Origin: Microcoleus vaginatus PCC 9802
GTDB taxonomy: Bacteria > Cyanobacteriota > Cyanobacteriia > Cyanobacteriales > Microcoleaceae
Assembly: GCA_022701275.1 (NCBI GenBank)
Contig: CP031740.1
Coordinates: forward strand, 6,634,372-6,698,371
Reading direction: 5' to 3'
DNA: 64,000 bases
Shown: piece by piece, positions 8,607-17,441 of the stretch
Numbering within the stretch: the first letter of the stretch is position 1
Layout: every line of letters starts with the position of its first letter
Position numbers and translations under genes: made by a program
The notes under the pieces: generated by a model
Told to the model about the DNA's origin: nothing
The model's database searches: none
Seen by the model: only the letters and a program-made list of their open reading frames with translations

Positions 8607-9842
8607 ATGACTGTCAAAGCTGCCACCACCGTCAACTGCAACACCGCTTCTGACCTCAACTGCATTCCGGCTACCTCCAGCGAACAAACCGCCGAAATCA
8701 ATACTGTTCCCAGCATCGATATCCTCGCTTTGGCTAACTTCGCCCTCAAAGAATTGCAAGCCGAAATGAAAACTGCCAGCCGCAGCGCTCAAGCAGTGGC
8801 GATGCGGATTGCTAAGGAAGTCGAACGGATTTGCCAAAAAAGCGATCGCATCCAAATTTCCGGCGAAGTTGAAGCTTGGCAAATCACCTTGGCCGAGCAC
8901 CGGTTGCAAAAAACCCTGCAATACTACCGCCTCGGTTCCAAACAAGGCCGCGTCGAACTGCACTCCCACCTCGCGGCTATGATTTACCGCCATGTTGCTT
9001 CTTTCCGCTCGAACTTGAACTTCCAAGCTCGCTACAACATGATTGAAGACTTTTTGCAAGGCTTTTACATCGAATCTCTGCGAGCTTTCCGCCGCGAACA
9101 CCAACTCGATGCCACCTACCAGCCCCGCACGCAGCTAGAATTAGCTGAGTACATGGCTTTCACTGAACACTACGCCAAGCGCCAAATTGGTTTGCCCGGC
9201 CGCAACCGCCAACGCCTGATCGTGTTGCGCGCTCAAGGATTTGCCAAGGGCCAGCCTCCCGAAACAGCGATCGACATTGAAATGGCTGTAGAATCCGGCA
9301 AGGGAGAAGAGGCGGAAATGTACAGCCGCTCTCCGGCGCTGCAACAAGTGCGTGAGCAAATGGTATCGGAAACTGTCGATCCGGCTGACGCTGTGCTGCG
9401 CGATCGAGTAGTCTCGGAATTGATCGCCTATCTGGAATCGCAAAATCAGCCAGAATGCGTGAATTACTTAACTTTAAAATTGCAAGACCTTTCGGCTTCG
9501 GAAATTGACCGCGCGCTCGGTTTGTCTTCCCGCCAGCGCGACTACTTGCAACAACGTTTCAAGTACCACGTCGAAAAATTTGCCCGCACTCAAAATTGGA
9601 AACTCGTCCACGAATGGCTGGGTGCTGATGTGGATCAAAAGCTGGGAATGACTTCTGACAAATGGGAAGCATTTCGCGCTCAACTGTCGCCGGAACAGCA
9701 GCAACTGTTAGACATGAAGCGGAATCAAGAAAGCGACAAGGCGATCGCCACCGCGCTCAAATGCACCCCCAAACAAGTCCAAAAACGCTGGGCGCAACTG
9801 TTGGAGCTGGCTAGCCAGACTCGCAACAGCAGCCAAGCTTAA
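8607..9842 (+). CDS. hetZ: HetZ-like regulatory protein
   Basis: The 411-residue protein resembles HetZ of filamentous cyanobacteria. The central AEYMAFTEHYAKRQIGLPGR segment and the flanking NRQRLIVLRAQGFAKG region are what I recognise. The second half has helix-turn-helix-like patterns (SASEIDRALGLSSRQRDYL and DKAIATALKCTPKQVQKRW), consistent with DNA binding. In Anabaena, HetZ acts early in heterocyst patterning, but homologues also occur in filamentous species that form no heterocysts, where the role is unclear. An in-frame GTG at 8583 would add eight residues. I prefer the ATG at 8607, though neither has a clear ribosome site. Confidence 0.72.
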   Translation: MTVKAATTVNCNTASDLNCIPATSSEQTAEINTVPSIDILALANFALKELQAEMKTASRSAQAVAMRIAKEVERICQKSDRIQISGEVEAWQITLAEHRLQKTLQYYRLGSKQGRVELHSHLAAMIYRHVASFRSNLNFQARYNMIEDFLQGFYIESLRAFRREHQLDATYQPRTQLELAEYMAFTEHYAKRQIGLPGRNRQRLIVLRAQGFAKGQPPETAIDIEMAVESGKGEEAEMYSRSPALQQVREQMVSETVDPADAVLRDRVVSELIAYLESQNQPECVNYLTLKLQDLSASEIDRALGLSSRQRDYLQQRFKYHVEKFARTQNWKLVHEWLGADVDQKLGMTSDKWEAFRAQLSPEQQQLLDMKRNQESDKAIATALKCTPKQVQKRWAQLLELASQTRNSSQA

Positions 9843-10055
9843 TTGGTACTCAAATATGAATGCAACTGTTTTCTTGAGACTGGAAAATGCGATCGGGTGC
9901 GGCACCTGCACAGGAATGCCCGCCCCGGCCTCCGCTCTCAAATCAACAAGCGCTGCTACTAAATTATCGCCGCTTTTTGGCCTATTCAATTTATTAAAAC
10001 AACATTACTTTTTTTAATATCTTTCGTTCCCTGGTTAGGCCGGGGAATTTGTTTT

Positions 10056-10107
10056 TATTAGTCATTAGTCATTAGTCATTAGTCATTAGTCATTAGTCAT
10101 TAGTCAT
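10056..10107. repeat. Heptameric tandem repeat (ATTAGTC)n
   Basis: About seven consecutive copies of the 7-nt unit ATTAGTC lie in the intergenic region after the hetZ-like gene. Related degenerate copies occur near 24315-24340 and 35975-36020. The flanking stretch 9843-10213 holds no gene that I can support. Confidence 0.92.
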
Positions 10108-10213
10108 CATTTATGGTAAATTGCTTGCGGAAGAGGCGGCATTGCATATATTCCTAATGATATTTAAACATAGGGAGTAGCATAATAAAGGCAAAGTTGT
10201 TCAAAGTTCAAAA

Positions 10214-10873
10214 ATGCAATGCCCCAAATGCAAGGGTAAAGATTTACTTACAAATGGACATCAAGACGGAAAACAGTGCGATCGATTTAAGCAATGCAAG
10301 TGCCAGTTTGTCGAAACCTATAGTGAGCCTGGAGATTCCGAGGATGCCAAACAAATTTGCTTAACCAATCTACTGTAATGGCATGGCGCGCGAGACCAAT
10401 TGAGCGTTGTACTGGTATCACCCACAATAGTGTCATCAACTGCAGCAAAGAAACAGGGGGACGATTATCTGAAACTGAGGCAGTTGAAACGATACCCGAA
10501 GTAAGCGAAATCGACGAAATCCAGATATTTGTTGACTTAACAAAAAAACAAGCTCCTTTTATGGACAGCAGTAAATCACTTTGCTGAGGGCATTCTTGCT
10601 TGGAGGTTAGGGGATAGGAGCAGTGACACTTTTGTGGCTTTGTAGATGATGATTAAAAATTGGTATTGCTATTCCTGAGTGACTGATGGCTATTGTGTTT
10701 ACCCAAAATATATCCCTTCTGAAAACCATATTTTTGCAATGCTTATATGACAAGAGTCGAACGGCATAACACCGGAGTCCAGACCTTATTTGGCGCGGGT
10801 TACATCGCAAGAAATTATGTTACTCTAAGTCTAAAGAGATGTTGCAGTTTTCTATTCGTTTATTGCTTTTTTG
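10214..10873 (+). pseudogene. IS1-type transposase relic
   Basis: The stretch reads as a broken IS1-family transposase. It begins MQCPKCKGKDLLTNGHQDGK with a zinc-finger-like C-x2-C/C-x-C pattern, stops after about 55 codons (10376-10378), and continues in another frame with ARPIERCTGITHNSVI and ETIPEVSEIDEIQIFV. The later parts LLWTAVNHFAEGILAW, VTDGYCVYP, RPYLAR and LCYSKSKEMLQFSIRLLL follow with further frameshifts and stops. The order of pieces matches cyanobacterial IS1-type transposases, so it was once a full element. I could not define terminal inverted repeats. Confidence 0.82.
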
Positions 10874-11246
10874 TCTCAGAAAAACCCCCGTTTTTTCCTG
10901 CTTTTTCTTGAAGATTATGAATATATGCAATGCCCACATAACTCTATCTTTAAAGTAATAAATTATGTCTATAAAAGGTTTTACCTCCGTTAATTTACGG
11001 TATTAAAGTATAAGTTATAGTTTTATTTTTTGATAAAAACAGTTAAAAACCGATTGTGAAACTTGAGGGTGCGGAAGGTAGAGCAAAAATGACACTTCCT
11101 CTATCCAAAGACATAAAAAAATTAAAATAAATATACTCATCGTACTATTCTGTTTCATTTAATCCTTCATAAGAAGGAAGCATCAAATTGGAGTTCTATC
11201 TAAAATGGGGGCATAAGTTGATGTAGATAGAAAGGGAAGGACTCCT
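10874..11246. other. Intergenic region, promoter side of the PRC-barrel gene
   Basis: This region is AT-rich with no supported gene. The last 20 nt carry a strong purine-rich ribosome site (GGGAAGGACTCCT) before the PRC-barrel start. No terminator or operator is obvious. Confidence 0.5.
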
Positions 11247-12140
11247 ATGTTACTTTACAAAATTGAAGATTTTAATCCCAACTACCGCGAAGCTGCTTTT
11301 AATGGCGAAGATATCAAAGGTCTGGATATCTATGCTGGAAATACAGATGAGAAAATTGGCTCCATCGATACGGCGCTAGTTGATGAGACAGGACGTTTCC
11401 GATATTTTGTTGTTGACACGGGTTTCTGGATCTTTGGCAAGAAGGTATTAGTTCCAGTTGCTCTTTGTCGAGTGGAGGTTGATGCAGAGCGCATCTACGC
11501 GACGGGTTTGAGCAGTAAAGACCAAGCAGAAAAACTACCCAAGTATGAGGATGGGATGGTGGTTGATTACGATTATGAAGAACAAGTGCGGGGTGTTTAT
11601 CGTACTCTAACTGTAGAAGGGTCTGCACCTGTAGAAGCATCATTGCCTGTAGAGGCATCTGCACCAGTTTCTATGCCGCCTTCTGTCTCTAACCAAGCTA
11701 GGGCTGCTGCTCATGACCGCAACACCTACACTTACGAACAAGAGCCTCAATTGTATCAGATGAACGAGCGCGAGCATCACAAATTCCGACTCTACGAAGA
11801 ACGACTGGTTGCAGATAAAAGCCGTCACAAAGTTGGCGAGGTAGCAATTGGCAAGCGAGTAGAAACCGAAACGGCACGAGTTTCAATTCCCACAGAAAAA
11901 GAACGAGTTGTAATTGAGAGTGTAACTCCAGGGAAGGCAGGTGCGCCAGTAACTCGGGATACTCCATTCCAGCAGGAAAACGTGATGCGTATGGAAGTTT
12001 ACGAAGAGACTGCTGAGCTCAAAAAAGAAGCTTTTGTGCGCGAAGAAGTTAACATCAGGAAAGAAGTTGAAACGGAGATTGTTGAGGCAACGGAAACACT
12101 GCGTCGTGAAGAGTTAGACGTGAAGACGGAAGGGCGTTAG
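11247..12140 (+). CDS. PRC-barrel and DUF2382 stress-type protein
   Basis: The 297-residue soluble protein has an N-terminal PRC-barrel-like domain (residues 1-110, with KIGSIDTALVDETGRFRYFVVD) and a C-terminal DUF2382 region (about 170-295). The latter is rich in charged beta-strand repeats such as EERLVADKSRHKVGEVAIGK and REEVNIRKEVETE. A flexible Pro/Ala/Val linker with the repeat PVEASLPVEASAPV joins them. This arrangement is found in YsnF/AvaK-type proteins tied to stress, for example drying or oxidative stress. The molecular activity is unknown. A truncated 5' copy lies at 19079-19201 on the other strand. Confidence 0.82.
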   Translation: MLLYKIEDFNPNYREAAFNGEDIKGLDIYAGNTDEKIGSIDTALVDETGRFRYFVVDTGFWIFGKKVLVPVALCRVEVDAERIYATGLSSKDQAEKLPKYEDGMVVDYDYEEQVRGVYRTLTVEGSAPVEASLPVEASAPVSMPPSVSNQARAAAHDRNTYTYEQEPQLYQMNEREHHKFRLYEERLVADKSRHKVGEVAIGKRVETETARVSIPTEKERVVIESVTPGKAGAPVTRDTPFQQENVMRMEVYEETAELKKEAFVREEVNIRKEVETEIVEATETLRREELDVKTEGR

Positions 12141-12256
12141 AGTGCGAATAAATTGAACCAGGGTTTGTAGTTGCGCTCTCTTCGACCACATGTGGGTTGA
12201 AGCGCAAATACGAACCTTAAAAATTACTAAACTTACCAAAAAAGAGGAGCTTTATA

Positions 12257-12533
12257 ATGTCTAATTGCTGGCGTTTGCCGTTAATTAAGTACAGCCTTTT
12301 TAGCCTTGTTGTTTAGCATCTATGCGACCAGTTGTTTAGTAAAATCTGAGCCAGTTGCAGCTCAACAAGCTGAGCAGACATTTCATATCGTTCTTGCCTT
12401 CAAAGATGCTGGCATCGGCTTGCGCGATCGTGATGTGCGAATGCTGATGCCGCGCCATCCCGATAAGTGGCGAACCGCATTGGGTTTGGGAGATAGCGAT
12501 CGCACTCAGGATTCTGACAATGCTAGTCGGTAA
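12257..12533 (+). pseudogene. Frameshifted small lipoprotein-like gene
   Basis: An excellent ribosome site (AGAGGAG at 12244-12250) precedes the ATG at 12257. The first frame reads MSNCWRLPLIKYSLFSLVV and then stops. Shifting frame near 12290-12300 restores a hydrophobic stretch ending in a lipobox-like FSIYATSC, followed by about 60 hydrophilic residues to the stop at 12533. The rejoined protein would be an exported lipoprotein of about 90 residues. It could be a fresh pseudogene, an assembly error or a shifted gene. I do not recognise the family. Confidence 0.6.
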
Positions 12534-12661
12534 GTCATATCGATTCCAGTTGCACAGTCGGTGATAGTTGACTGTTGACTATGAGTCAAAAAACTGAAAA
12601 TAGCGCGCTATATTTGTTGGCAGCTTGATTCGACTTTACGCCCGACGATGAAGCGCGGATT

Positions 12662-12694
12662 TGATATCATTCCGGCAGCGCCGGAATGATATCA
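12662..12694. terminator. Bidirectional hairpin terminator
   Basis: A perfect 15-bp stem with a 3-nt loop spans 12662-12694. It lies between the convergent lipoprotein-like gene (ends 12533) and the LLM oxidoreductase (ends 12714). It could stop transcription from both sides, although no long T-run follows. Confidence 0.65.
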
Positions 12695-12713
12695 GTAGCA
12701 TCATAATTACGAC

Positions 12714-13682
12714 TCAACTTTTTGTCAGCCCTGGCACTACTTTTTCGCCAAACACCTCAATAAACTGCTCTTGCTCTCGGTTAACGTTGTGCAAAATTAG
12801 TTCATCAAACCCCAATTCAATATCTTTTTGCAACCACTCAAGATGCTGCTCTTGGTCTGCCGAGATGCGGACGTGTTGATATAACTCTTCTGGTTGTACA
12901 AACTCCCCGGCGGCATCAAATTGATCGGGTGTTATCAGTTCTGTCAGCATTTTGGTTTTGAAGATGTTATTACGCCATTGATGATGAGCACCTTGTAGTG
13001 CTTTCTCTGCATTACTGTCATAGGAAAGCTGCACTTTCAAAATCATTGGTTTCCCTTCTCCCCCACCGCGACGAAACGCATCGACGACTTTTTTTAACTT
13101 TTCAGGTGGGCGAGAAGTAGTAATTAATCCATCAGCCCAACTGCCCAACCATTCTGCGGTTTCTGGGGTAACTGCCGCGCCGATAATTAATGGGAGAATT
13201 TCCGGGCGGGTATAGAGTTTTGCATCTTCTACGCACACTAAACCGCGATGGGTGACGGTTTCTCCTGCCCAAAGGGCGCGGATAATATCGACACATTCTT
13301 TGAGGCGCGCGTTGCGATCGCTCTTAGTAGGCCACTTCTCCCCAGTAATATGTTCGTTCAACGCTTGACCGCTGCCAACCGTGAGCCAAAAACGATTTGG
13401 AAACATTTCTGCTAAAGTTGCCGCAGCTTGGGCAATAATAGCCGGATGATACCGCTGTCCGGGAGCGCAAACAACCCGATAGGAAAGCCTCGGCGTTGCT
13501 TGCATTGCTGCACCCAACCAAGACCAAGCAAAACCACTTTGTCCTTGCGCTTCACTCCAAGGATGAAAGTGATCGGAAGAAAGGGCATTGGTAAAGCCAG
13601 CTTGTTCTGCCATTTGGACATATTTCAGCAGTTCGCTGGGCTTAAACTGTTCGTGGGAAGCGTGATAACCAATTTGTGCCAT
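12714..13682 (-). CDS. LLM-class flavin-dependent oxidoreductase
   Basis: This is a 322-residue luciferase-like monooxygenase fold protein with MAQIGYHASHEQF at the start and an SSDHFHPW motif. It has the typical barrel segments VCAPGQRYHPAIIAQAAATL and GSGQALNEHITGEKWP. It most resembles the TIGR03885-type branch thought to use FMN rather than F420. Cyanobacteria do use F0 in photolyases, so the cofactor is not settled from sequence. The substrate is unknown. The gene is followed by the hairpin at 12662 and preceded by a tandem-repeat stretch. Confidence 0.85.
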   Translation of the reverse strand: MAQIGYHASHEQFKPSELLKYVQMAEQAGFTNALSSDHFHPWSEAQGQSGFAWSWLGAAMQATPRLSYRVVCAPGQRYHPAIIAQAAATLAEMFPNRFWLTVGSGQALNEHITGEKWPTKSDRNARLKECVDIIRALWAGETVTHRGLVCVEDAKLYTRPEILPLIIGAAVTPETAEWLGSWADGLITTSRPPEKLKKVVDAFRRGGGEGKPMILKVQLSYDSNAEKALQGAHHQWRNNIFKTKMLTELITPDQFDAAGEFVQPEELYQHVRISADQEQHLEWLQKDIELGFDELILHNVNREQEQFIEVFGEKVVPGLTKS

Positions 13683-13689
13683 AAGTTTT

Positions 13690-13776
13690 TAGGAAGGAGT
13701 TTTGAGTTTTGAATTTTAAGTTTTGAGTTTTGAATTTTAAGTTTTGAGTTTTGAGTTTTGAATTTTGAGTTTTGAG
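13690..13776. repeat. Tandem TTTTGAGTTTTGAATTTTAAG-like repeat
   Basis: Four to five imperfect copies of a roughly 14- to 21-nt unit made of TTTTGAGT and TTTTGAAT blocks lie directly upstream of the LLM oxidoreductase start. They would fall in its 5' leader or promoter. Confidence 0.85.
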
Positions 13777-13825
13777 TTAAAATATCCAGACTTAAAAGCA
13801 GGTGATTTAATCAGGACGGCTAGTA

Positions 13826-13898
13826 AAAGTTATGAATTTTGAGTTAGAGCCGTTTTTAATTCACCAAAAATAATCTTGCACTTAAAATTCATAACTTT
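13826..13898. terminator. 15-bp inverted repeat downstream of DUF1206 gene
   Basis: The arms 13826-13840 and 13884-13898 are complementary over 15 bp and are separated by 43 nt. They lie just past the stop of the minus-strand DUF1206 gene. The wide, AT-rich loop makes this a possible MITE or terminator. Confidence 0.45.
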
Positions 13899-13915
13899 CT
13901 GTATAACGGGCAAGC

Positions 13916-14767
13916 TTATGAGCGGAAAATTCGCCGATAGCGAGCTTCAATTACCGAGTAGATGCCATAGGCAATTAAACCCAAAGGTACTAGAGCCAAA
14001 ATCACTGGGCTAAAAGGCTGTTGTGCCAGAATTGCCAACACCTCGCCCAATCCCTTCGTTTGACTAGCATCCGATAGCCTTGCTGCTTGAATGAAGAAAA
14101 AACCGATTATAACGAAAACAATTCCACGGGCAGCAATTCCAAATCGACCCAACCGTGTCGCCCACTTTTGCTCGGTTGGGCTCATTTCATCTAGCTTGAA
14201 ATGGCGGCGAAATTTGGCTTTATATGCTTCGTAGAAATAAGAAAATCCTACACCAATAACAATTGATCCCGCCAATCCTACCAGCCATTGTCCAAACGGT
14301 TGCGCTAAAATTTGGGCTGTCAAATCTTCGGTTGAATCGCTCTTACTAACGGCCGAACCCATTATCAGTTTTACAGCCGTTAAAGCCAAACCTGCGTAAC
14401 CTAAAGCACTTAAGGCGTAGCCAATGCGTTGGGCAATTCGCTTGGCATCCATTTTCTGTCCTTGGTGTTCTGGGTCGAGAATTGTCTGAACGATACGCAA
14501 AAGGGCATAACCAATAATGCCAATCGTTACCAGAAATAGCAGAAATTTACCGAAGGGTTGGTTAACAATTTCTGATAATGCACCGCTAGTATCGGTTGTC
14601 CTGCCGCCCATACTAAAGGCTGCTTGTGCTGCTAGAAAACCGACAATAAAGTAAACTAAGCCTTTGGAAGCATATCCCAATCTTGCCAGTCGCTCAAACC
14701 AGGGATGAGAAGCTGCCTGTCCAATTGAGTCTTTAATGCTGTCGGTGGGTGAGTTGTCCCGTTTCAT
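13916..14767 (-). CDS. DUF1206 membrane protein
   Basis: The 283-residue protein has three repeated membrane units, each starting with a pattern like LARLGYASKGLVYFIVGFLAAQAA (residues about 26-50, 110-135 and 205-230). Each unit has two hydrophobic helices, giving about six membrane spans. This is the DUF1206 architecture. The function is unknown in the family. The N-terminus is short and polar. The gene stands alone, with about 280 nt of AT-rich leader. Confidence 0.85.
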   Translation of the reverse strand: MKRDNSPTDSIKDSIGQAASHPWFERLARLGYASKGLVYFIVGFLAAQAAFSMGGRTTDTSGALSEIVNQPFGKFLLFLVTIGIIGYALLRIVQTILDPEHQGQKMDAKRIAQRIGYALSALGYAGLALTAVKLIMGSAVSKSDSTEDLTAQILAQPFGQWLVGLAGSIVIGVGFSYFYEAYKAKFRRHFKLDEMSPTEQKWATRLGRFGIAARGIVFVIIGFFFIQAARLSDASQTKGLGEVLAILAQQPFSPVILALVPLGLIAYGIYSVIEARYRRIFRS

Positions 14768-15047
14768 ATTTTTTATACTTTAGTTGTTAACGACTGCTGG
14801 CATAGGCATATGGTGAATTCCTTTGCAGTTAACTGAGTTTTTAAACAAATAATTTATATTATTCTCTATTAATTTAATTATTAGCTTGTTTAGATATTTT
14901 TTCATCAGTCTTGAGCGGGAGTGTCAGGAGTTGATTGATTGATAAACTTCACATTAATTGGGCTTGACAAATATCGCTTTATGGATTATATCCTGGGTTC
15001 CCTGATGGAGCAGTCTGCCAGCGGTCTAGTATATCTTTGATTAAAAC

Positions 15048-15712
15048 TTATTGAAGCCAAATTTGAATAACAATTAGAATTGGTAGCCCTAAAAATAATC
15101 CCAAAAAAATCAATAAAAATCTAAATACTGTCTTGAGTGCTAAGGTGTAATTGGAAAGCAAATATACCTGCTTATTCATAAGGATAGGGGTGACAAAATT
15201 GCCTCCTACAATTTGTTTGATTAGGAAATATAGCAACAACACTTAGCCTGCTTTCCAAGGCGAATTTAATAAAGGCAACCCGGCTAAAATTACGCTTAAA
15301 AATTCGCCCATATCAGGAATGAAAGCGAAGATAAATGCCACAATACCGTTAACACAAAGCAGTGTCACTTGCAAAGCAAAGAAATTAATAATGCTCGTAA
15401 TATAGTAAGCCTAAATCATTGGTAAATTTCTTACTCCCTCCCCTTACTCAGGGGAGGGTTGGGGTGGGGTAAAAGATTTATGACTCTTGCAAGGATTGCT
15501 ATAGCAATAAAACTCATGCTTTATGCAATGCCTGCCAACCAACCCATTAAACCCTCTTCGCCTTTTGAGATAATTTCATCGGCTCGCTGACGGTAAAAAT
15601 CGGGAAAAATGCTGATAGTTACGTGGCGGTAAGGCATCGGATTTACCAGAAGTATGGTAAAAAATATAATTAATAAGCTATGAATAATCAGGCTTAGAGA
15701 GTGGGAATACAA
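15048..15712 (-). pseudogene. AI-2E/PerM-type transporter relic
   Basis: Two pieces of one AI-2E-family membrane protein lie in order on the minus strand. The first (15521-15712) includes FYRQRADEIISKGEEGLMGWLAGIA. The second (about 15048-15420) reads FFALQVTLLCVNGIVAF, PDMGEFLSVILAGLPLL and KQIVGGNFVTPILMNKQVYL, typical of the conserved C-terminal half. A stop codon interrupts the second piece after NSPWKAG. About 90 nt of palindromic repeat separates the pieces. The N-terminal part is missing or too decayed beyond 15712, although MGVWSYWLQARLPGQI-like sequence near 15770-15850 may belong to it. It is non-functional as read. Confidence 0.78.
15421..15512. repeat. Palindromic G/C-rich insertion in the AI-2E relic
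   Basis: This piece contains CCCTCCCC and GGGGAGGG arms (15436-15443 and 15451-15458) followed by GTTGGGGTGGGGT. It is a form of small repeat common in cyanobacterial genomes. It sits between the two halves of the AI-2E gene, so it looks like the disrupting insertion. Confidence 0.6.
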
Positions 15713-16425
15713 CAGATAAATATGCGGATTGGTTCAGCTAAAAATTGTTTAAATTTGTTGGGTTAAATCGTCAATACTGGAAAGGTGGTCAAAAATTTGT
15801 CCGGGTAATCTTGCTTGCAACCAATAGCTCCAAACTCCCATATGAATAGTTGGGAATCTGGAATAGGTGCCATAACGGGCTTATGGACGTTGCAAGAATG
15901 GATGCGCCCCAGTGCGGCTGTTGGGAATCAAGCATCTATCGCCAATAGTGCGATCGCTCGCACTTAACTTAAAGCATTATCATAAATTTTTTCTCATTCA
16001 TCTTCCATCAGATGGATATTTTTTTATAACATCAGACAGATGGCAAGGTTGGGCTAGTTAGATTAAATAGAGAATAGAAGCAAAATTTTGAGATGGTGAA
16101 CAAAGACAATAGACGTTTTGCGTAAGTCGATTTTTAAGACTTTAAATTCCCATTGTCGCAAGAAGTTGATTGTTCAGAACCGGGAGGATTTGAGGAAAAT
16201 CAAATCAACCACAACGGCAGTGCGTGTGTTGAGTTCAACCTTTTATTTACCGGAAATTGCCGAATTCGGTTCCCAAAGATCCGGCATCCTGTCCTGCCCT
16301 TAACTGACTTTTCAGGAAAACTCTAATAGCTAACCACAAGGCGATCGCTTGCGACAGGAAGACAAGCAGAACCTATTTCTTACGTCGTTTGCTTTCATGA
16401 TCAATTCAGCAATAAGGTGTATATA
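15713..16425. other. Region with no supported intact gene
   Basis: The left part may hold decayed N-terminal sequence of the AI-2E transporter on the minus strand. A 61-codon open frame at 16118-16303 shows no recognisable domain or ribosome site. An AAGGTG ribosome site at 16414-16419 belongs to the DUF3611 gene. Confidence 0.5.
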
Positions 16426-17004
16426 ATGAATCAACTGAATCAACCAGAGTCCTTGTCGCAACCGCTGACCCAAACTGAATTCGTCGCAACTTTTCGCTTG
16501 TTTAGTAGATTTAGCTTCTGGATACAGTTATTCTTGGGTGCTATTTCCGGCATTGTTTTAGTATTTGCTATGTTGGGTCGCAACATGAGCGATCAAACCA
16601 ATAATAATGCAGGTATTGGGTTCGGCATATTTTTAGCGGTAGTTGGTCTGTTATTGCTGTGCTTTAGAATTTTTTGGGATTTTCGCTATAGGCTTTTAGG
16701 GCGACTTTTGCACGCCGAAAATTCCCAGGTATATCCCAGCAAAGAACATATTACTCACACCTTACGGATTGGATTAGTTTCTAGTTTGGTGGGGGTATTA
16801 ATCGCGTTTGTCGCTTCTGAAGAAACAGTTGCTGTAGTTCTAGCGAAAACTCTTAGTCAACCGCAAGCGATGGCAGCTTATGCGCCCGAAAATGTGATTC
16901 GTTCCCTAGATATTTTTGTGACGATGGCCAACGTCAATCTGATTGGCGCTCACTTTTTTGGAGCTGTTACTTCTCTTGGGTTACTCAATTGGGTAGAAGA
17001 GTAG
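16426..17004 (+). CDS. DUF3611 membrane protein
   Basis: The 192-residue protein has four predicted membrane helices (about residues 33-57, 70-92, 122-140 and 165-185 from the chosen start). The segment FRLFSRFSFWIQLFLGAISG is characteristic of DUF3611, a family of cyanobacteria and plastids with unknown function. The ATG at 16426 is chosen because AAGGTG lies 6 nt upstream. An in-frame GTG at 16417 falls inside that site. Confidence 0.83.
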   Translation: MNQLNQPESLSQPLTQTEFVATFRLFSRFSFWIQLFLGAISGIVLVFAMLGRNMSDQTNNNAGIGFGIFLAVVGLLLLCFRIFWDFRYRLLGRLLHAENSQVYPSKEHITHTLRIGLVSSLVGVLIAFVASEETVAVVLAKTLSQPQAMAAYAPENVIRSLDIFVTMANVNLIGAHFFGAVTSLGLLNWVEE

Positions 17005-17441
17005 TTGGCAAAATTAGCGATCGCTAAAGGCAAACACAACTCCTAGGCCGTCAGGACTTACAACCGCTGGCCGATTTAACTAAGGTTTTTGGTTTTGCAC
17101 TGTCTTGGTGAAAGAGAGCGAAGACAGTGCAGCTACAAGCTAAACAACTGGGCTATTTGGATGAACATCTAATCGGAAATTGGTAGCGATCGCTCCTGCT
17201 AATGGTAGTCAGCTTGAGCAACCGCTTTTTTATTTAAAAAACGTAATTTATTTATTATCTTGATAGAGATTTCATCTACCTTTATATTGATAAATATATT
17301 TTTAATTGGGACAAACAGGACTAAGGCTCATATTCCGAAAGATGAGCTATAAGCGTGGCATTCAGCTTCCTAAATGATCCAGTGACCGGGTTTCTGAACA
17401 AAGCCATGTTACACCGTTTCTCTATTAGGAAATGTACTGTA
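17005..17441. other. Intergenic region upstream of the GH13 gene
   Basis: No complete gene is visible. Short fragments such as GRQDLQPLADLTKVFGFALSW and LQAKQLGYLDEHLIGNW in plus-strand frames look protein-like but are broken by stops. They may be relics of a gene I do not recognise. The last part contains the leader of the GH13 gene. Confidence 0.45.

Noticed and set aside
10056..10107. Regular short repeats that could look like a CRISPR array
   Set aside because: The units are 7 nt with no spacers, and no cas genes are nearby; they are cyanobacterial heptamer repeats.
16118..16303. 61-codon open frame, possible transposase piece
   Set aside because: No motif could be matched and there is no start signal, so it was left as intergenic.
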